Assembly (NCBI RefSeq): GCF_000716595.1 | Contig: NZ_JNXC01000038.1 | Span: forward strand, 1 to 64,000 | Length of the DNA stretch: 64,000 nt | From: Saccharothrix sp. NRRL B-16314 | GTDB taxonomy: Bacteria; Actinomycetota; Actinomycetes; Mycobacteriales; Pseudonocardiaceae | Direction: 5' to 3' | Shown here: positions 28,194-36,467 of the stretch, in pieces | Position numbering within the stretch: the first letter of the stretch is position 1 | Layout: each line of letters opens with the position of its first letter | Notes under the pieces: model-generated | Databases searched by the model: none | Told to the model about the DNA's origin: nothing | The model's input: only the letters and a program-made list of their open reading frames with translations | Position numbers and translations under genes: made by a program

Positions 28194-29705
28194 ATGGGTA
28201 GTTTTCGCGCGCCTTGGAATCGGATAGTCGGCACGGCCGGCGCCGCTGTGGTGGCGTCGGCGCTGGTGATCACGCCGGCGCACGCGGCCGAAGGCGAAAT
28301 CCGCAACGCCGGTAGACCGGACACCGTGGCGGACAGCTACATCGTGGTGCTGAAGGACGCCGGGCAGACGGACGCGGTCGCCGCGAAGGTGGGCGCCCGG
28401 GTCACGCACCGCTACTCCGCCGCGCTGAACGGCTTCTCGGCGTCCATGAACGAGCAGGCGGCGAAGAAGCTGGCTGCCGACCCGGCCGTGGACTTCGTCG
28501 CCCAGAACCAGAAGTTCAAGGCCACGATCGACCAGCCGAACCCGCCGTCCTGGGGCCTCGACCGCCTCAGCCAGCGGGACCTGCCGCTCAACAACCACTT
28601 CAGCTACGGCACGACCGCCTCGAACGTGCACGCCTACGTGATCGACACGGGCATCCACACCACGCACACCGACTTCGGTGGCCGGGCGACGTTCGACGCC
28701 AACACCTCCGGTGACGGCTACAACTTCGACTGCGCGGGCCACGGCACGCACGTCGCGGGCACGGTCGGCGGCGCGGCGCACGGTGTGGCGAAGGGCGTCA
28801 AGCTGCACGCGGTGAAGGTCCTCGACTGCGACGGCTACGGCACCACCGAGGGCGTGGTCGCGGGGATCGACTGGGTGACCGCGAACGCGCAGAAGCCGGC
28901 CGTGGCGAACATGAGCCTCGGCGGCTGGGCGGACGACGTGCTGGACGCGGCCGTTCGCCGGTCCATCGCGTCGGGCATCACGTACACGATCTCGTCGGGC
29001 AACGACGAGATGGACGCGTGCTACATCTCCCCCGCCCGCGTGGCCGAGGCCATCACGGTCAACGCCTCGGACAGCCGGGACGCCCGTGCGTGGTTCTCCA
29101 ACTGGGGCACCTGCACGGACATGTACGCGCCGGGCCTGGACATCAGGTCGACGTGGAACGGCAGTGACTACGACACCGAGGTGATCAGCGGCACGTCGAT
29201 GGCGGCTCCGCACGTGGCGGGTGCCGCGGCGCTGTACCTCGCGGGCAAGCCGACCGCGACGCCCGAGCAGGTCCAGGCCGCGTTGAAGGGTGCCGCGACG
29301 CCGAACCGGGTCGCGGACGCCGGTCCGGGCTCGCCGAACCTGTCGCTGTACACCGCCAACGCGGTCGCCGACACGCTGGCCAAGGGCGAGCGACTGAACG
29401 CCGGTCAGAGCAAGTCGTCCAACGACGGCCGGCACAAGCTGGTCATGCAGGCGGACGGCAACCTGGTGCTGTACGCGACGGCGACCGGTCAGCCGCTGTG
29501 GCACACGCGTTCCAACGGCTCGGGCGCGACGTACGCGACCCTTCAGGTGGACGGCAACTTCGTCGTCTACACGGCGGCCGGTGTGCCGGTGTGGCACAGC
29601 CGCACCGACCGCACGGCGGCGGACCGGTTGATGGTCCAGAACGACTCGAACGTGGTCCTCTACGGTCCGCAGGGTCAGTACTTCTGGCACCGTTACCTGG
29701 GCTAG
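28194..29705 (+). CDS. Secreted subtilisin-like serine protease with C-terminal B-lectin domain
   Basis: A 503-residue secreted protease. A signal peptide (residues 1-31, APWNR then IVGTAGAAVVASALVITPAHA) is followed by an I9-type propeptide (near 46-110, SYIVVLKD...VAQNQKFKATID). The S8 catalytic domain has Asp151 (YVIDTGIH), His183 (GHGTHVAGT), oxyanion Asn270 (SSGN) and Ser335 (SGTSMAAPHVAG). Residues ~395-503 form a bulb-type lectin domain with three Q/N-x-D-x-N-x-V-x-Y-like motifs (MQADGNLVLY, LQVDGNFVVY, VQNDSNVVLY), suggesting sugar binding. AAGGGGGGA precedes the ATG. A strong terminator follows. Confidence 0.95.
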   Translation: MGSFRAPWNRIVGTAGAAVVASALVITPAHAAEGEIRNAGRPDTVADSYIVVLKDAGQTDAVAAKVGARVTHRYSAALNGFSASMNEQAAKKLAADPAVDFVAQNQKFKATIDQPNPPSWGLDRLSQRDLPLNNHFSYGTTASNVHAYVIDTGIHTTHTDFGGRATFDANTSGDGYNFDCAGHGTHVAGTVGGAAHGVAKGVKLHAVKVLDCDGYGTTEGVVAGIDWVTANAQKPAVANMSLGGWADDVLDAAVRRSIASGITYTISSGNDEMDACYISPARVAEAITVNASDSRDARAWFSNWGTCTDMYAPGLDIRSTWNGSDYDTEVISGTSMAAPHVAGAAALYLAGKPTATPEQVQAALKGAATPNRVADAGPGSPNLSLYTANAVADTLAKGERLNAGQSKSSNDGRHKLVMQADGNLVLYATATGQPLWHTRSNGSGATYATLQVDGNFVVYTAAGVPVWHSRTDRTAADRLMVQNDSNVVLYGPQGQYFWHRYLG

Positions 29706-29717
29706 AGCTCTGAGCAG

Positions 29718-29757
29718 GCACGACGCCGGGGTCCCGCACGGGGCCCCGGCGTCGTGC
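29718..29757. terminator. Bidirectional terminator after the subtilase
   Basis: A long hairpin, GCACGACGCCGGGG paired with CCCCGGCGTCGTGC around a short loop, lies 12 bases past the protease stop and abuts the stop of the convergent gene at 29760. Confidence 0.85.
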
Positions 29758-29759
29758 TG

Positions 29760-30356
29760 TCAGGGGTGGACCCCGCTGGCCCTGAGCTGCCGGTCGGCGA
29801 GGGCCTTGACGACGACGGCGTCCTGGCGGCGCCAGCCCTCGACGGGGTCGCCGGGGAACGCCGCCAGGTCGCGCAGCGACAGGGTGTTGAGCGCGTGCAG
29901 CGCGAGCAGGTCGTGGCGGCCTTGATCACGCAGTCGTCGCGCCACGGCGGCCCGCCGGGCGAACCGCAGCCGCAGCGGCAGCCACGTGATCAGCAGGAAC
30001 GCCAGCGGCAGGGCGATGAACGCGACGGTGAGCCACAGGGCGGTGGTCTCGACAGCGTCGATCTGGGCGCCGCCCGCGTCGGACAGCGTGCCGCCCGCCG
30101 ACTTGCCCCGGTCCAGCGCGTCGGCCAGCTGCCCGCCGACCAGCGGGACGCCTCGGGCCTTGGCGGCGGCGTCCCCGAACGTCTCGCTCAGGTTGCGCCC
30201 CGCGTCGACGAGCCCGTCGCCCGGCGCGCGCAACGTGCGGACCGCGTCGCCCACCGCCAGGGCCACGGTCGTCCAGAACCACATCCAGGCGACCGCCAGC
30301 AGGTCGGCCACCACCTGCCGCGCCAGCCGGGGCGAGCGATCCGCGTACCACTTCAT
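29760..30356 (-). CDS. Two-pass membrane protein, unknown function
   Basis: A 198-residue protein starting MKWYADRSPRLARQVV. It has hydrophobic segments near 16-38 (VADLLAVAWMWFWTTVALAVGD) and 105-130 (ALWLTVAFIALPLAFLLITWLPL). A region of about 65 residues between them contains short amphipathic stretches (NLSETFGDAAAKA). A basic C-terminal cytoplasmic domain of about 65 residues follows, with RLRDQGRHDLLALHALNTL. No family named. The start at 30356 was preferred over an upstream ATG because the longer N-terminus is not hydrophobic or conserved-looking. Confidence 0.75.
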   Translation of the reverse strand: MKWYADRSPRLARQVVADLLAVAWMWFWTTVALAVGDAVRTLRAPGDGLVDAGRNLSETFGDAAAKARGVPLVGGQLADALDRGKSAGGTLSDAGGAQIDAVETTALWLTVAFIALPLAFLLITWLPLRLRFARRAAVARRLRDQGRHDLLALHALNTLSLRDLAAFPGDPVEGWRRQDAVVVKALADRQLRASGVHP

Positions 30357-30445
30357 GGGGTGTGGTCTTACCAGTAACGCGTCACCGGAAACCGACGTGA
30401 TCGGCATCGCCGAGGTCGGCCGCAGGTCGCGGGGGCGCGGCGCAC

Positions 30446-30451
30446 TAATGT
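30446..30451 (+). promoter_or_regulatory. -10 element of leaderless NB-ARC regulator gene
   Basis: TAATGT ends six bases before the GTG start at 30458, the spacing expected when transcription begins on the start codon. No clear -35 or ribosome site. Confidence 0.45.
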
Positions 30452-30457
30452 CGACGT

Positions 30458-32743
30458 GTGGTCACGACGTTCGGTGAGCTGCTGCGCGCGCACCGGTTGC
30501 GGGTCCGGTTGACGCAGGAAGAGCTGGCGGACGGCTCCGGGGTCAGCGTGCGGGCGATCAGCGACATGGAACGCGGTCGCGCGAAGGGGCCGCAGCGGCG
30601 CACGGTGGAGGCGTTGGCCGGTGTGCTGTCGCTGGCGGAACCGGACACCCGGGCGTTGTTGGACGCCGCCAAGGAGGGCCGGGCCCGGCGGGCGCCGTCG
30701 GTGACGCCGTCGGCGTTGCCCCCGGACGTCGCGGACCTGACCGGGCGCGAGGCCGAGTTGGCCGTGCTGGCGGCGGTCGCGGAGGAGACGCGGCCGGGCT
30801 CCACGTCGCTGGTGGTCGTGCACGGTCCGCCGGGTGCGGGCAAGACTGCGTTGGCGGTCCGGGCGGCGTACCGGTTGGCGTCCCGTTTCGCGGACGGGTG
30901 CTTCTTCTTCAACCTCCGCGGCATGGACGTGCGGCCGGTCCACCCGTCCGAGGTGGTGCACCGGATGCTGTTGGCGCTCGGCGTCGAGGAGAAGAACATC
31001 CCGGCCGGCGACGGTGAGCGCTCGGACCTGTACCGGGCGCGGCTGCGGGAGCGGTCGACGTTGTTGGTGCTGGACAACGCGTCCGACGAGGCGCAGGTGC
31101 GTCCGCTGCTGGCGACGGGCGGGCGGTCGTTGGTGGTGGTGACGTCCCGGCTGGTGCTCGGCGGGTTGGAGGCGGGCCGCCGGCTGGGGCTGGACGTGTT
31201 GGACGAGGGCGAGTCGTTCGAGCTGCTCGGCGCGATCGCCGGCCGGGCCAGGGTCGGCGCGGAGCCGGTGGCGACGGCGCGGGTGGCGAAGCTGTGCGGG
31301 CACCTGCCGCTGGCGCTGCGGATCGCGGGCAACCGGTTGGCGAGCCGTCCGAAGTGGACGATCGGGCACCTGGCGGGCCAGCTGGTGGACGAGCGGCGCA
31401 GGCTGTCCGCGTTGACGGCGGGTGACCTCCAGGTGCGGACGGCGTTCGAGATGTCGTACCGGCAGCTGGGCGAGAAGGCGGCGGTGCTGTTCCGCAGGCT
31501 GTCGTTGGTGCCGGGGGCGGACTTCGGGCCGGAGTTGGCGGCGGTGCTGGCCGATGTGGACCGGTTCGCGGCCGAGGACACGTTGGAGGAACTGGTCGAC
31601 ATGAGCCTGCTGGACACCGCCGAGGTGCCCGGTCGGTACGTGTTCCACGACCTGATCCGGGTGTTCGCGGGTGAGCGGCTGGCCGACGAGGAGCCGGCGC
31701 CGGTGGTCGCGCGGGCTCGGCGGCGTGCGGTGGACTGGCTGCTCGGGACGGCGGTGGAGGCGGCGGGGTTCTTCGGGCCGGACGCGGCGCCGTCGGGGGC
31801 GTTGGGCGGTCAGGAGGAGGCGGACGCCTGGCTGGCCGCGGAGACCGCGAACTGGCTGGGTGCGCTGCGGTGGGCCGGCGCGGACGGGCTGCACGTCGAG
31901 GTGTTGGGCCTGGCGACGGCCATGCACTGGTACTCCGACCAGCGCGGACGTGGTGAGACGTGGGTCGAGGTGTTCACCGCGGGGGTGGCGGCGGCGCGGG
32001 CGTTGGGCAGCGTGCGGGACGAGGCCGTGCAGCTGAACTTCCTGACGTGGACGCTGGAGGTGCTGATGGGGCGGCACGCGGAGGCGTTGGCGTTGCACGA
32101 CGAGGCGTGGCGCGCGGCGGTGGAGGCGGGGGACGTCCGGGAGCAGGGTTGGGCGCTGCACTACCGGTCGGTGTCGGAGCTGCGGACCGGGCTGCTGGAG
32201 GCGGCGCAGGTCAGCGCGCGGCGGGCGCAGGAGCTGTTCCGGGCGGCCGGGTACCCGTTGGGCGAGCGGATCTCGTTGTCGTGCTTGGCGTTGGTGCTGG
32301 ACCGGTTGGCGCGGTACGAGGACGCGTTGGAGGTGAACCGGGAGCTGTTGGCGGACGTGCGGTCCGGGCGGCTGGAGCTGGCGCCGGTGATGACGGCGGA
32401 GATGTCGGCGACGTTGTTGGTGCGCATGGCGGACAGCCTGTGCCGGTTGGCGCGGTGGCCCGAGGTCCTGGCGGCGGCCGAAGAAGCGCTGGGGCTGGTG
32501 CGCACGGCGTTGCCGAGCCTGTGCGACGCGCACTACCTGCGGGGGCTCGCTCTGCACCGGCTGGGTGACCCGGAGGGCGCGCGGGTGGAGCTGGCGGCGG
32601 CGGTCGGGTTGGCGGACGGGCACCGGCACCAGCGCCTGGCGGGTGCGCTCGACGCGCTGGCCGACGTGCACGACGACCTGGGCGACCCGGTCGCGGCGGG
32701 GGAGTGCCGTGACCGGGCCGCGGCCGTGCGGTCGCGTCCGTAG
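30458..32743 (+). CDS. XRE-NB-ARC-TPR signalling regulator
   Basis: A 761-residue cytoplasmic regulator of the AfsR-like/STAND class. The helix-turn-helix of XRE type is at residues 6-62 (RLTQEELADGSGVSVRAISDMERG). The NTPase domain has Walker A HGPPGAGKTAL near 122-132, Walker B STLLVLDNASDEAQV near 205, and the GxP motif HLPLALRIAGNRLA near 285. The C-terminal half is TPR-like (for example ALHYRSVSELRTGLLEAAQVSARRAQELF). ATP-driven oligomerisation controlling transcription is inferred. It stands alone; targets are unknown. Confidence 0.9.
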   Translation: MVTTFGELLRAHRLRVRLTQEELADGSGVSVRAISDMERGRAKGPQRRTVEALAGVLSLAEPDTRALLDAAKEGRARRAPSVTPSALPPDVADLTGREAELAVLAAVAEETRPGSTSLVVVHGPPGAGKTALAVRAAYRLASRFADGCFFFNLRGMDVRPVHPSEVVHRMLLALGVEEKNIPAGDGERSDLYRARLRERSTLLVLDNASDEAQVRPLLATGGRSLVVVTSRLVLGGLEAGRRLGLDVLDEGESFELLGAIAGRARVGAEPVATARVAKLCGHLPLALRIAGNRLASRPKWTIGHLAGQLVDERRRLSALTAGDLQVRTAFEMSYRQLGEKAAVLFRRLSLVPGADFGPELAAVLADVDRFAAEDTLEELVDMSLLDTAEVPGRYVFHDLIRVFAGERLADEEPAPVVARARRRAVDWLLGTAVEAAGFFGPDAAPSGALGGQEEADAWLAAETANWLGALRWAGADGLHVEVLGLATAMHWYSDQRGRGETWVEVFTAGVAAARALGSVRDEAVQLNFLTWTLEVLMGRHAEALALHDEAWRAAVEAGDVREQGWALHYRSVSELRTGLLEAAQVSARRAQELFRAAGYPLGERISLSCLALVLDRLARYEDALEVNRELLADVRSGRLELAPVMTAEMSATLLVRMADSLCRLARWPEVLAAAEEALGLVRTALPSLCDAHYLRGLALHRLGDPEGARVELAAAVGLADGHRHQRLAGALDALADVHDDLGDPVAAGECRDRAAAVRSRP

Positions 32744-32917
32744 TCCGCCGCCGTCTGCGCGGAGCGGCGGGTGGTCTCCGCGTTCAGCCGATCGGTGATG
32801 CGTTCCTAGCCATCGCCGGGTCCTTCCCTGACGTGCTTGCTCCGAGGGGGGTTGCGCCTCAGAGTCAAGCCGTCGCGGCCGGCGAAGACCACGCAGAACC
32901 ACCGGCAGAAGTAGGGG

Positions 32918-33301
32918 TCAGTCGAGTACCGCGAGGGCGTCGATCTCGACCAGGAGCCCGGCGGGCAGGCCGACGTAGACGGTGGTGCGCGCCGGGAACG
33001 GCTGCTCGGTGACGAACTCGTCGTAGACGGCGTTCATGTCGGCGAAGTGGGCGGTGTCGGTGAGGTAGACGCGCATCATCACCACGTCGGCGAGGGACGC
33101 GCCGCCCGCCGCGAGGACGGCGGCGACGTTGCGCAGCGCCTGCCGGGTCTGCTCGGCCACGGTGTCGCCGACGACGGCGCCGGTGGCCGGGTCGAACGCG
33201 ACCTGGCCCGCCACCTGCAGGACAGGTCCTTTGCGGACGCCCTGGGAGAACGCGGCCACCGGGGTGGGCGCGTCGGCGGTCCTGATCTCGGTCTTCGACA
33301 T
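32918..33301 (-). CDS. RidA family enamine/imine deaminase
   Basis: A 127-residue RidA (YjgF/YER057c/UK114) protein that hydrolyses reactive enamines and imines released by PLP enzymes. Features are FSQGVRKGPVLQVAGQVAFDP, the region ALRNVAAVLAAGGASLADVV, and the C-terminal PARTTVYVGLPAGLLVEIDALAV with the carboxylate-binding Arg. It lies 45 bases downstream of the IclR gene in the D-amino-acid locus, where it would detoxify products of the PLP lyase. The 174 bp beyond its stop (32744-32917) hold nothing convincing. Confidence 0.93.
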   Translation of the reverse strand: MSKTEIRTADAPTPVAAFSQGVRKGPVLQVAGQVAFDPATGAVVGDTVAEQTRQALRNVAAVLAAGGASLADVVMMRVYLTDTAHFADMNAVYDEFVTEQPFPARTTVYVGLPAGLLVEIDALAVLD

Positions 33302-33346
33302 GCGTTTCCTCTTCTCTTGGCTGAAGTTCTCCGGCCGGGGGCCGGG

Positions 33347-34096
33347 TCAGTCGCGGGGCGACCAGCCGCACTCGACGGACGCGGCCCGCGCCGTCGCGAG
33401 CAGGTCGGGCAGGTGGGCGAGCAGGCCCTCGAAGTCGAGCAGCACCTTGGGCACGGACATCGACACCGCCGCCACGACCTCGCCGCGCGCGCCGCGCACG
33501 GGGGCGGCGATGCAGTGGATGAAGTCCTCGTGCTCGGCGTTGTCCACCGCGTAGCCGGCGGTGCGGACGCGGTCCAGCTCGGCCAGGTAGGCGTCCGGTG
33601 ACGTGATGGTGTTCGCCGTCAGCGGCACGTAGTCGATGGTGTTCGCGACCTCCCGGCGGCGCGGCTCGGGCAGGTCAGACAGCAGCACCTTGGCCACGGC
33701 GGTGCAGTGCAGCGGGGCGCGCCGGCCGATGCGCGAGTACATCCGCATCGGGTGGGTGCTGTCGTACTTGTCGATGTAGATGACCTCACCGCCCTCGTAG
33801 GACGCGAGGTGGACGGTGTAGCCGGTGCGGGTGTTCAGCTCGCGCAGGGCGTTCTCGGCGCTGCGCCGCACGTCCCGCTCCTCCAGCGCCCGGTTGGCCA
33901 GGTCGAACAGCGCGGTGCCGAGCCGGTAGTGGTGCACGCCTTCGCGCTGCACGAACCGGTGGGACTCCAGGGTCCGCAGCAGCCGCATGGCGGTCGACTT
34001 GTGCACGTCGATGACGCCCGACAGCTCGTCCAGCGTCTTCGGTCCGGTGGCCAGCTCCCCCACCAGGGTCAGCGCCCGGTCCAGGCTTTGGCTCAT
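33347..34096 (-). CDS. IclR-family transcriptional regulator
   Basis: A 249-residue regulator. The winged helix spans residues 2-65 (SLDRALTLVGELATGPKTLDELSGVIDVHKSTAMRLLRTLE). The IclR effector-binding domain follows, with YIDKYDSTHPMRMYSRIGRRAPLHCTAVAKVLLSDLP and GYAVDNAEHEDFIHCIAAPVR. The ATG at 34096 overlaps the kinase stop as ATGA. It probably controls both its own operon and the divergent lyase/aminoacylase genes through the inverted repeats at 35132-35159. Confidence 0.94.
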   Translation of the reverse strand: MSQSLDRALTLVGELATGPKTLDELSGVIDVHKSTAMRLLRTLESHRFVQREGVHHYRLGTALFDLANRALEERDVRRSAENALRELNTRTGYTVHLASYEGGEVIYIDKYDSTHPMRMYSRIGRRAPLHCTAVAKVLLSDLPEPRRREVANTIDYVPLTANTITSPDAYLAELDRVRTAGYAVDNAEHEDFIHCIAAPVRGARGEVVAAVSMSVPKVLLDFEGLLAHLPDLLATARAASVECGWSPRD

Positions 34097-35061
34097 CGAC
34101 GTCTCCTCAGGTGTGCGGCGGCCCACGTGCGGGAGTCGGCGTCCAGCAGCGGCACGGTCACCGCGGGCGGCAGCGGGTCGCCGACATCCTCCCTGGTGAG
34201 CAGTGCGGCGGCGGCTTGGAGGTGGCCGGCGCGCAGGCGTCGCCCCGGTGGGTCGCCGGCGAGGTGGGCGGCGAGGTAGCCGGCGGCGAACGCGTCACCC
34301 GCGCCGACCGGCTCCACCACGTCGACCCGCAAGCCGGGCTGGAACGTCGTCGCGCCGCCCTCCACCACGGTCGCGCCGCGCGCACCCTGCTTGATCACGA
34401 GGGTCGTCGGTCCCGGCAGCAGCGCCCGCAGTTCCGCCGGATCGCCTGTGCCCCAGACGGTCTGTGCCTCGTCCGAGCCGGCGAGCACGACGTCCGCGGC
34501 GTCGGCCAGGTCGCGCAGGACCGACGGGTCGCGGTCGCGCCACAGGGCGGGCCGCCAGTTCAGGTCGAACGACACGGTGACGGCGCGCGGTCGGGCCAGG
34601 ATCGCGCGCAGCAGGTCGAGGCAGCGGTCGGACAGCGCCGCCGTGATGCCGCTGACGTGCGTCAGCACCACGCCGTCCAGGTCGAGCCGGTCCAGCGTGT
34701 CCGGGCCCATGGCGGACGCCGCCGAGCCGCGCCGGTAGTAGCGCACGGGGCTGCCGTCGGCGTCCGCTTCCTTGACGTAGAGGCCGGTCGGCCGGTCGGG
34801 GTCGACGCGCACGCCGGTGACGTCCACGCCCGCGCCGCCGACGGCGTCGAGGACGGCCCCGCCGAACGCGTCGTCACCGACGGCGCTCACCCACCGGCTG
34901 CGGACGCCCAGCCGTGCCAGGTGGATGGCGACGTTGGACTCGGCGCCGCCGATGGCTCGCGTCCACGTGCGCGCGGCGCGCACCGGGCCGGGTTCGGCGG
35001 GGACCAGGACCGCCATGGTCTCGCCCAGGCACACCACGCCGCCCGGCAGGTCGAACCGCAT
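34093..35061 (-). CDS. PfkB-family carbohydrate kinase (KdgK-like)
   Basis: A ribokinase-fold sugar kinase of 322 residues. The N-terminal signature is GGAESNVAIHLARLGVRSRWVSAVGDDAFG (near 38-67), and the C-terminal signature with the catalytic Asp is EPVGAGDAFAAGYLAA near 257. Overall it resembles 2-keto-3-deoxygluconate kinases. Substrate is not provable from sequence. The ATG at 35061 has GGGAG five bases upstream. First gene of kinase-iclR-ridA, divergent from the lyase gene. Confidence 0.9.
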   Translation of the reverse strand: MRFDLPGGVVCLGETMAVLVPAEPGPVRAARTWTRAIGGAESNVAIHLARLGVRSRWVSAVGDDAFGGAVLDAVGGAGVDVTGVRVDPDRPTGLYVKEADADGSPVRYYRRGSAASAMGPDTLDRLDLDGVVLTHVSGITAALSDRCLDLLRAILARPRAVTVSFDLNWRPALWRDRDPSVLRDLADAADVVLAGSDEAQTVWGTGDPAELRALLPGPTTLVIKQGARGATVVEGGATTFQPGLRVDVVEPVGAGDAFAAGYLAAHLAGDPPGRRLRAGHLQAAAALLTREDVGDPLPPAVTVPLLDADSRTWAAAHLRRRR

Positions 35062-35131
35062 CCGCACTCCCTCGGGTTCGCTTGATTGACGGGGCGGCCG
35101 ACCGAATGTTACACACTGGGTGATCACATCG

Positions 35132-35159
35132 CGCAATAGTCGTTGCGTTACATGCAACG
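35132..35159. promoter_or_regulatory. Overlapping inverted repeats, probable IclR operator
   Basis: CGCAA (35132-35136) pairs with TTGCG (35143-35147), and CGTTGC (35141-35146) pairs with GCAACG (35154-35159). The two overlapping palindromes lie between the divergent kinase and PLP-lyase genes, 15 bp before the latter's start. Confidence 0.55.
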
Positions 35160-35173
35160 TGAGGGGCGGGAAC

Positions 35174-36427
35174 GTGGACCTGGACGCTGTGGCCGCCATC
35201 CGCGACGAACGGGTCGACTGGCGGTTCAAAGGCCTGCCGTCGGACGTGTTCGGCGCGACGATCGGCGACGTGGCCGGGCGCCGGCTCGACCTGTTCGCCG
35301 ACGGTTTCGTCGGGCCGCTGGTCGTGCTGGACGCCGCCGCGCTGGAGCACAACCTCGCCACCATGGCCCGTTGGTGCGCCGACCGGGGTGTGCTGCTGGC
35401 GCCGCACGGCAAGACGACGATGGCCCCGCAGCTGTTCGTCCGCCAGTTGGAGCACGGCGCGTGGGGCATCACGGCGGCCAACACCAGCCAGCTCCGGGTG
35501 TACCGGGCGTTCGGGGTGCGGCGGGTGGTGCTGGCCAACCAGCTGGTTGACCCGGCCGGACTGCGGTGGCTGGCCGCGGAACTGGCCGCCGATGACACGT
35601 TCGAGTTCACCTGTTGGGCGGATTCCGTGGCGGGCGTGGCGCGGATGACCGAGGCGTTGGGCACGGTCGCGCGCCCGGTGGACGTGCTGGTCGAGCTGGG
35701 TGCGCCCGGCGGCCGGACCGGTGCGCGCGACCTGGCCACGGCGCTCGACGTCGCGCGCGCGGTGGTCGCCGCCCCGACGTTGCGGCTTGTGGGCGTCGGG
35801 GGTTACGAGGGTGCGTTGGCCCACGACGCGTCGGCCGCGGCGCAGTCCGTTGTGGACGGTTACCTGACCGCGCTGCGCGAGTTGGCGATCGCGTTGGGCG
35901 GCATGGTCGAGGTGGACGAGCCGATCGTCACCGCGGGCGGCAGCGCGTACTTCGACCAGGTGGCGGCGAGGTTGACCGAGACGTGGCCGTTCCCGGTGCG
36001 GCCGGTGCTGCGCAGCGGTGCGTACATCACCCACGACGACGGGTTCTACCGCGGTGTGTCGCCGTTCAGCCGGATGTCCGGCGCGGAACCGTTCCGGCCG
36101 GCGTTGCGCGCGTGGGCGCAGGTGACGTCGCGGCCCCAGCAGGACCTGGCGTTGCTGACGCTGGGCAAGAGGGACGCGTCGTTCGACGAAGGGCTGCCGG
36201 AGCCGCAGGTGGTGCGCGGGCGTGACGGTGTGGAGCGTCCGTTGCGGGCGGAGGTCACGGCGCTCAACGACCAGCACGCGTTCATGCGGCTGTCCGGGGA
36301 CGAGGTGGAGGTCGGTGACTGGGTCGGCCTCGGCCTGTCGCACCCGTGCACGGTGTTCGACAAGTGGCCGCTGATCCCGGTGGTCGACGGCACCACCGTG
36401 GTCGACCTGGTGCGCACGTACTTCTGA
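35174..36427 (+). CDS. D-serine dehydratase-like (DSD1 family) PLP enzyme
   Basis: A 417-residue fold-III PLP enzyme (alanine-racemase-like barrel). The PLP lysine is in LLAPHGKTTMAPQLF near 76. The C-terminal HPCTVFDKW near 395 gives the His and Cys that bind zinc in DSD1-type D-serine ammonia-lyases and D-threo-3-hydroxyaspartate dehydratases. The likely reaction is deamination or aldol cleavage of a D-amino acid. GTG 35174 gives VDLDAVAAIRDERVDWRFKG. It forms an operon with the downstream D-aminoacylase. Confidence 0.87.
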   Translation: MDLDAVAAIRDERVDWRFKGLPSDVFGATIGDVAGRRLDLFADGFVGPLVVLDAAALEHNLATMARWCADRGVLLAPHGKTTMAPQLFVRQLEHGAWGITAANTSQLRVYRAFGVRRVVLANQLVDPAGLRWLAAELAADDTFEFTCWADSVAGVARMTEALGTVARPVDVLVELGAPGGRTGARDLATALDVARAVVAAPTLRLVGVGGYEGALAHDASAAAQSVVDGYLTALRELAIALGGMVEVDEPIVTAGGSAYFDQVAARLTETWPFPVRPVLRSGAYITHDDGFYRGVSPFSRMSGAEPFRPALRAWAQVTSRPQQDLALLTLGKRDASFDEGLPEPQVVRGRDGVERPLRAEVTALNDQHAFMRLSGDEVEVGDWVGLGLSHPCTVFDKWPLIPVVDGTTVVDLVRTYF

Positions 36428-36467
36428 GACACGTGCTCGTGGGGCACCTACTGGTGAGGGCAGCGGC

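Noticed and set aside
32744..32917. Short frame downstream of ridA encoding an FCRWFCVVFAGRDG-like peptide
   Set aside because: No start codon or ribosome site; it could be a gene remnant but cannot be supported.
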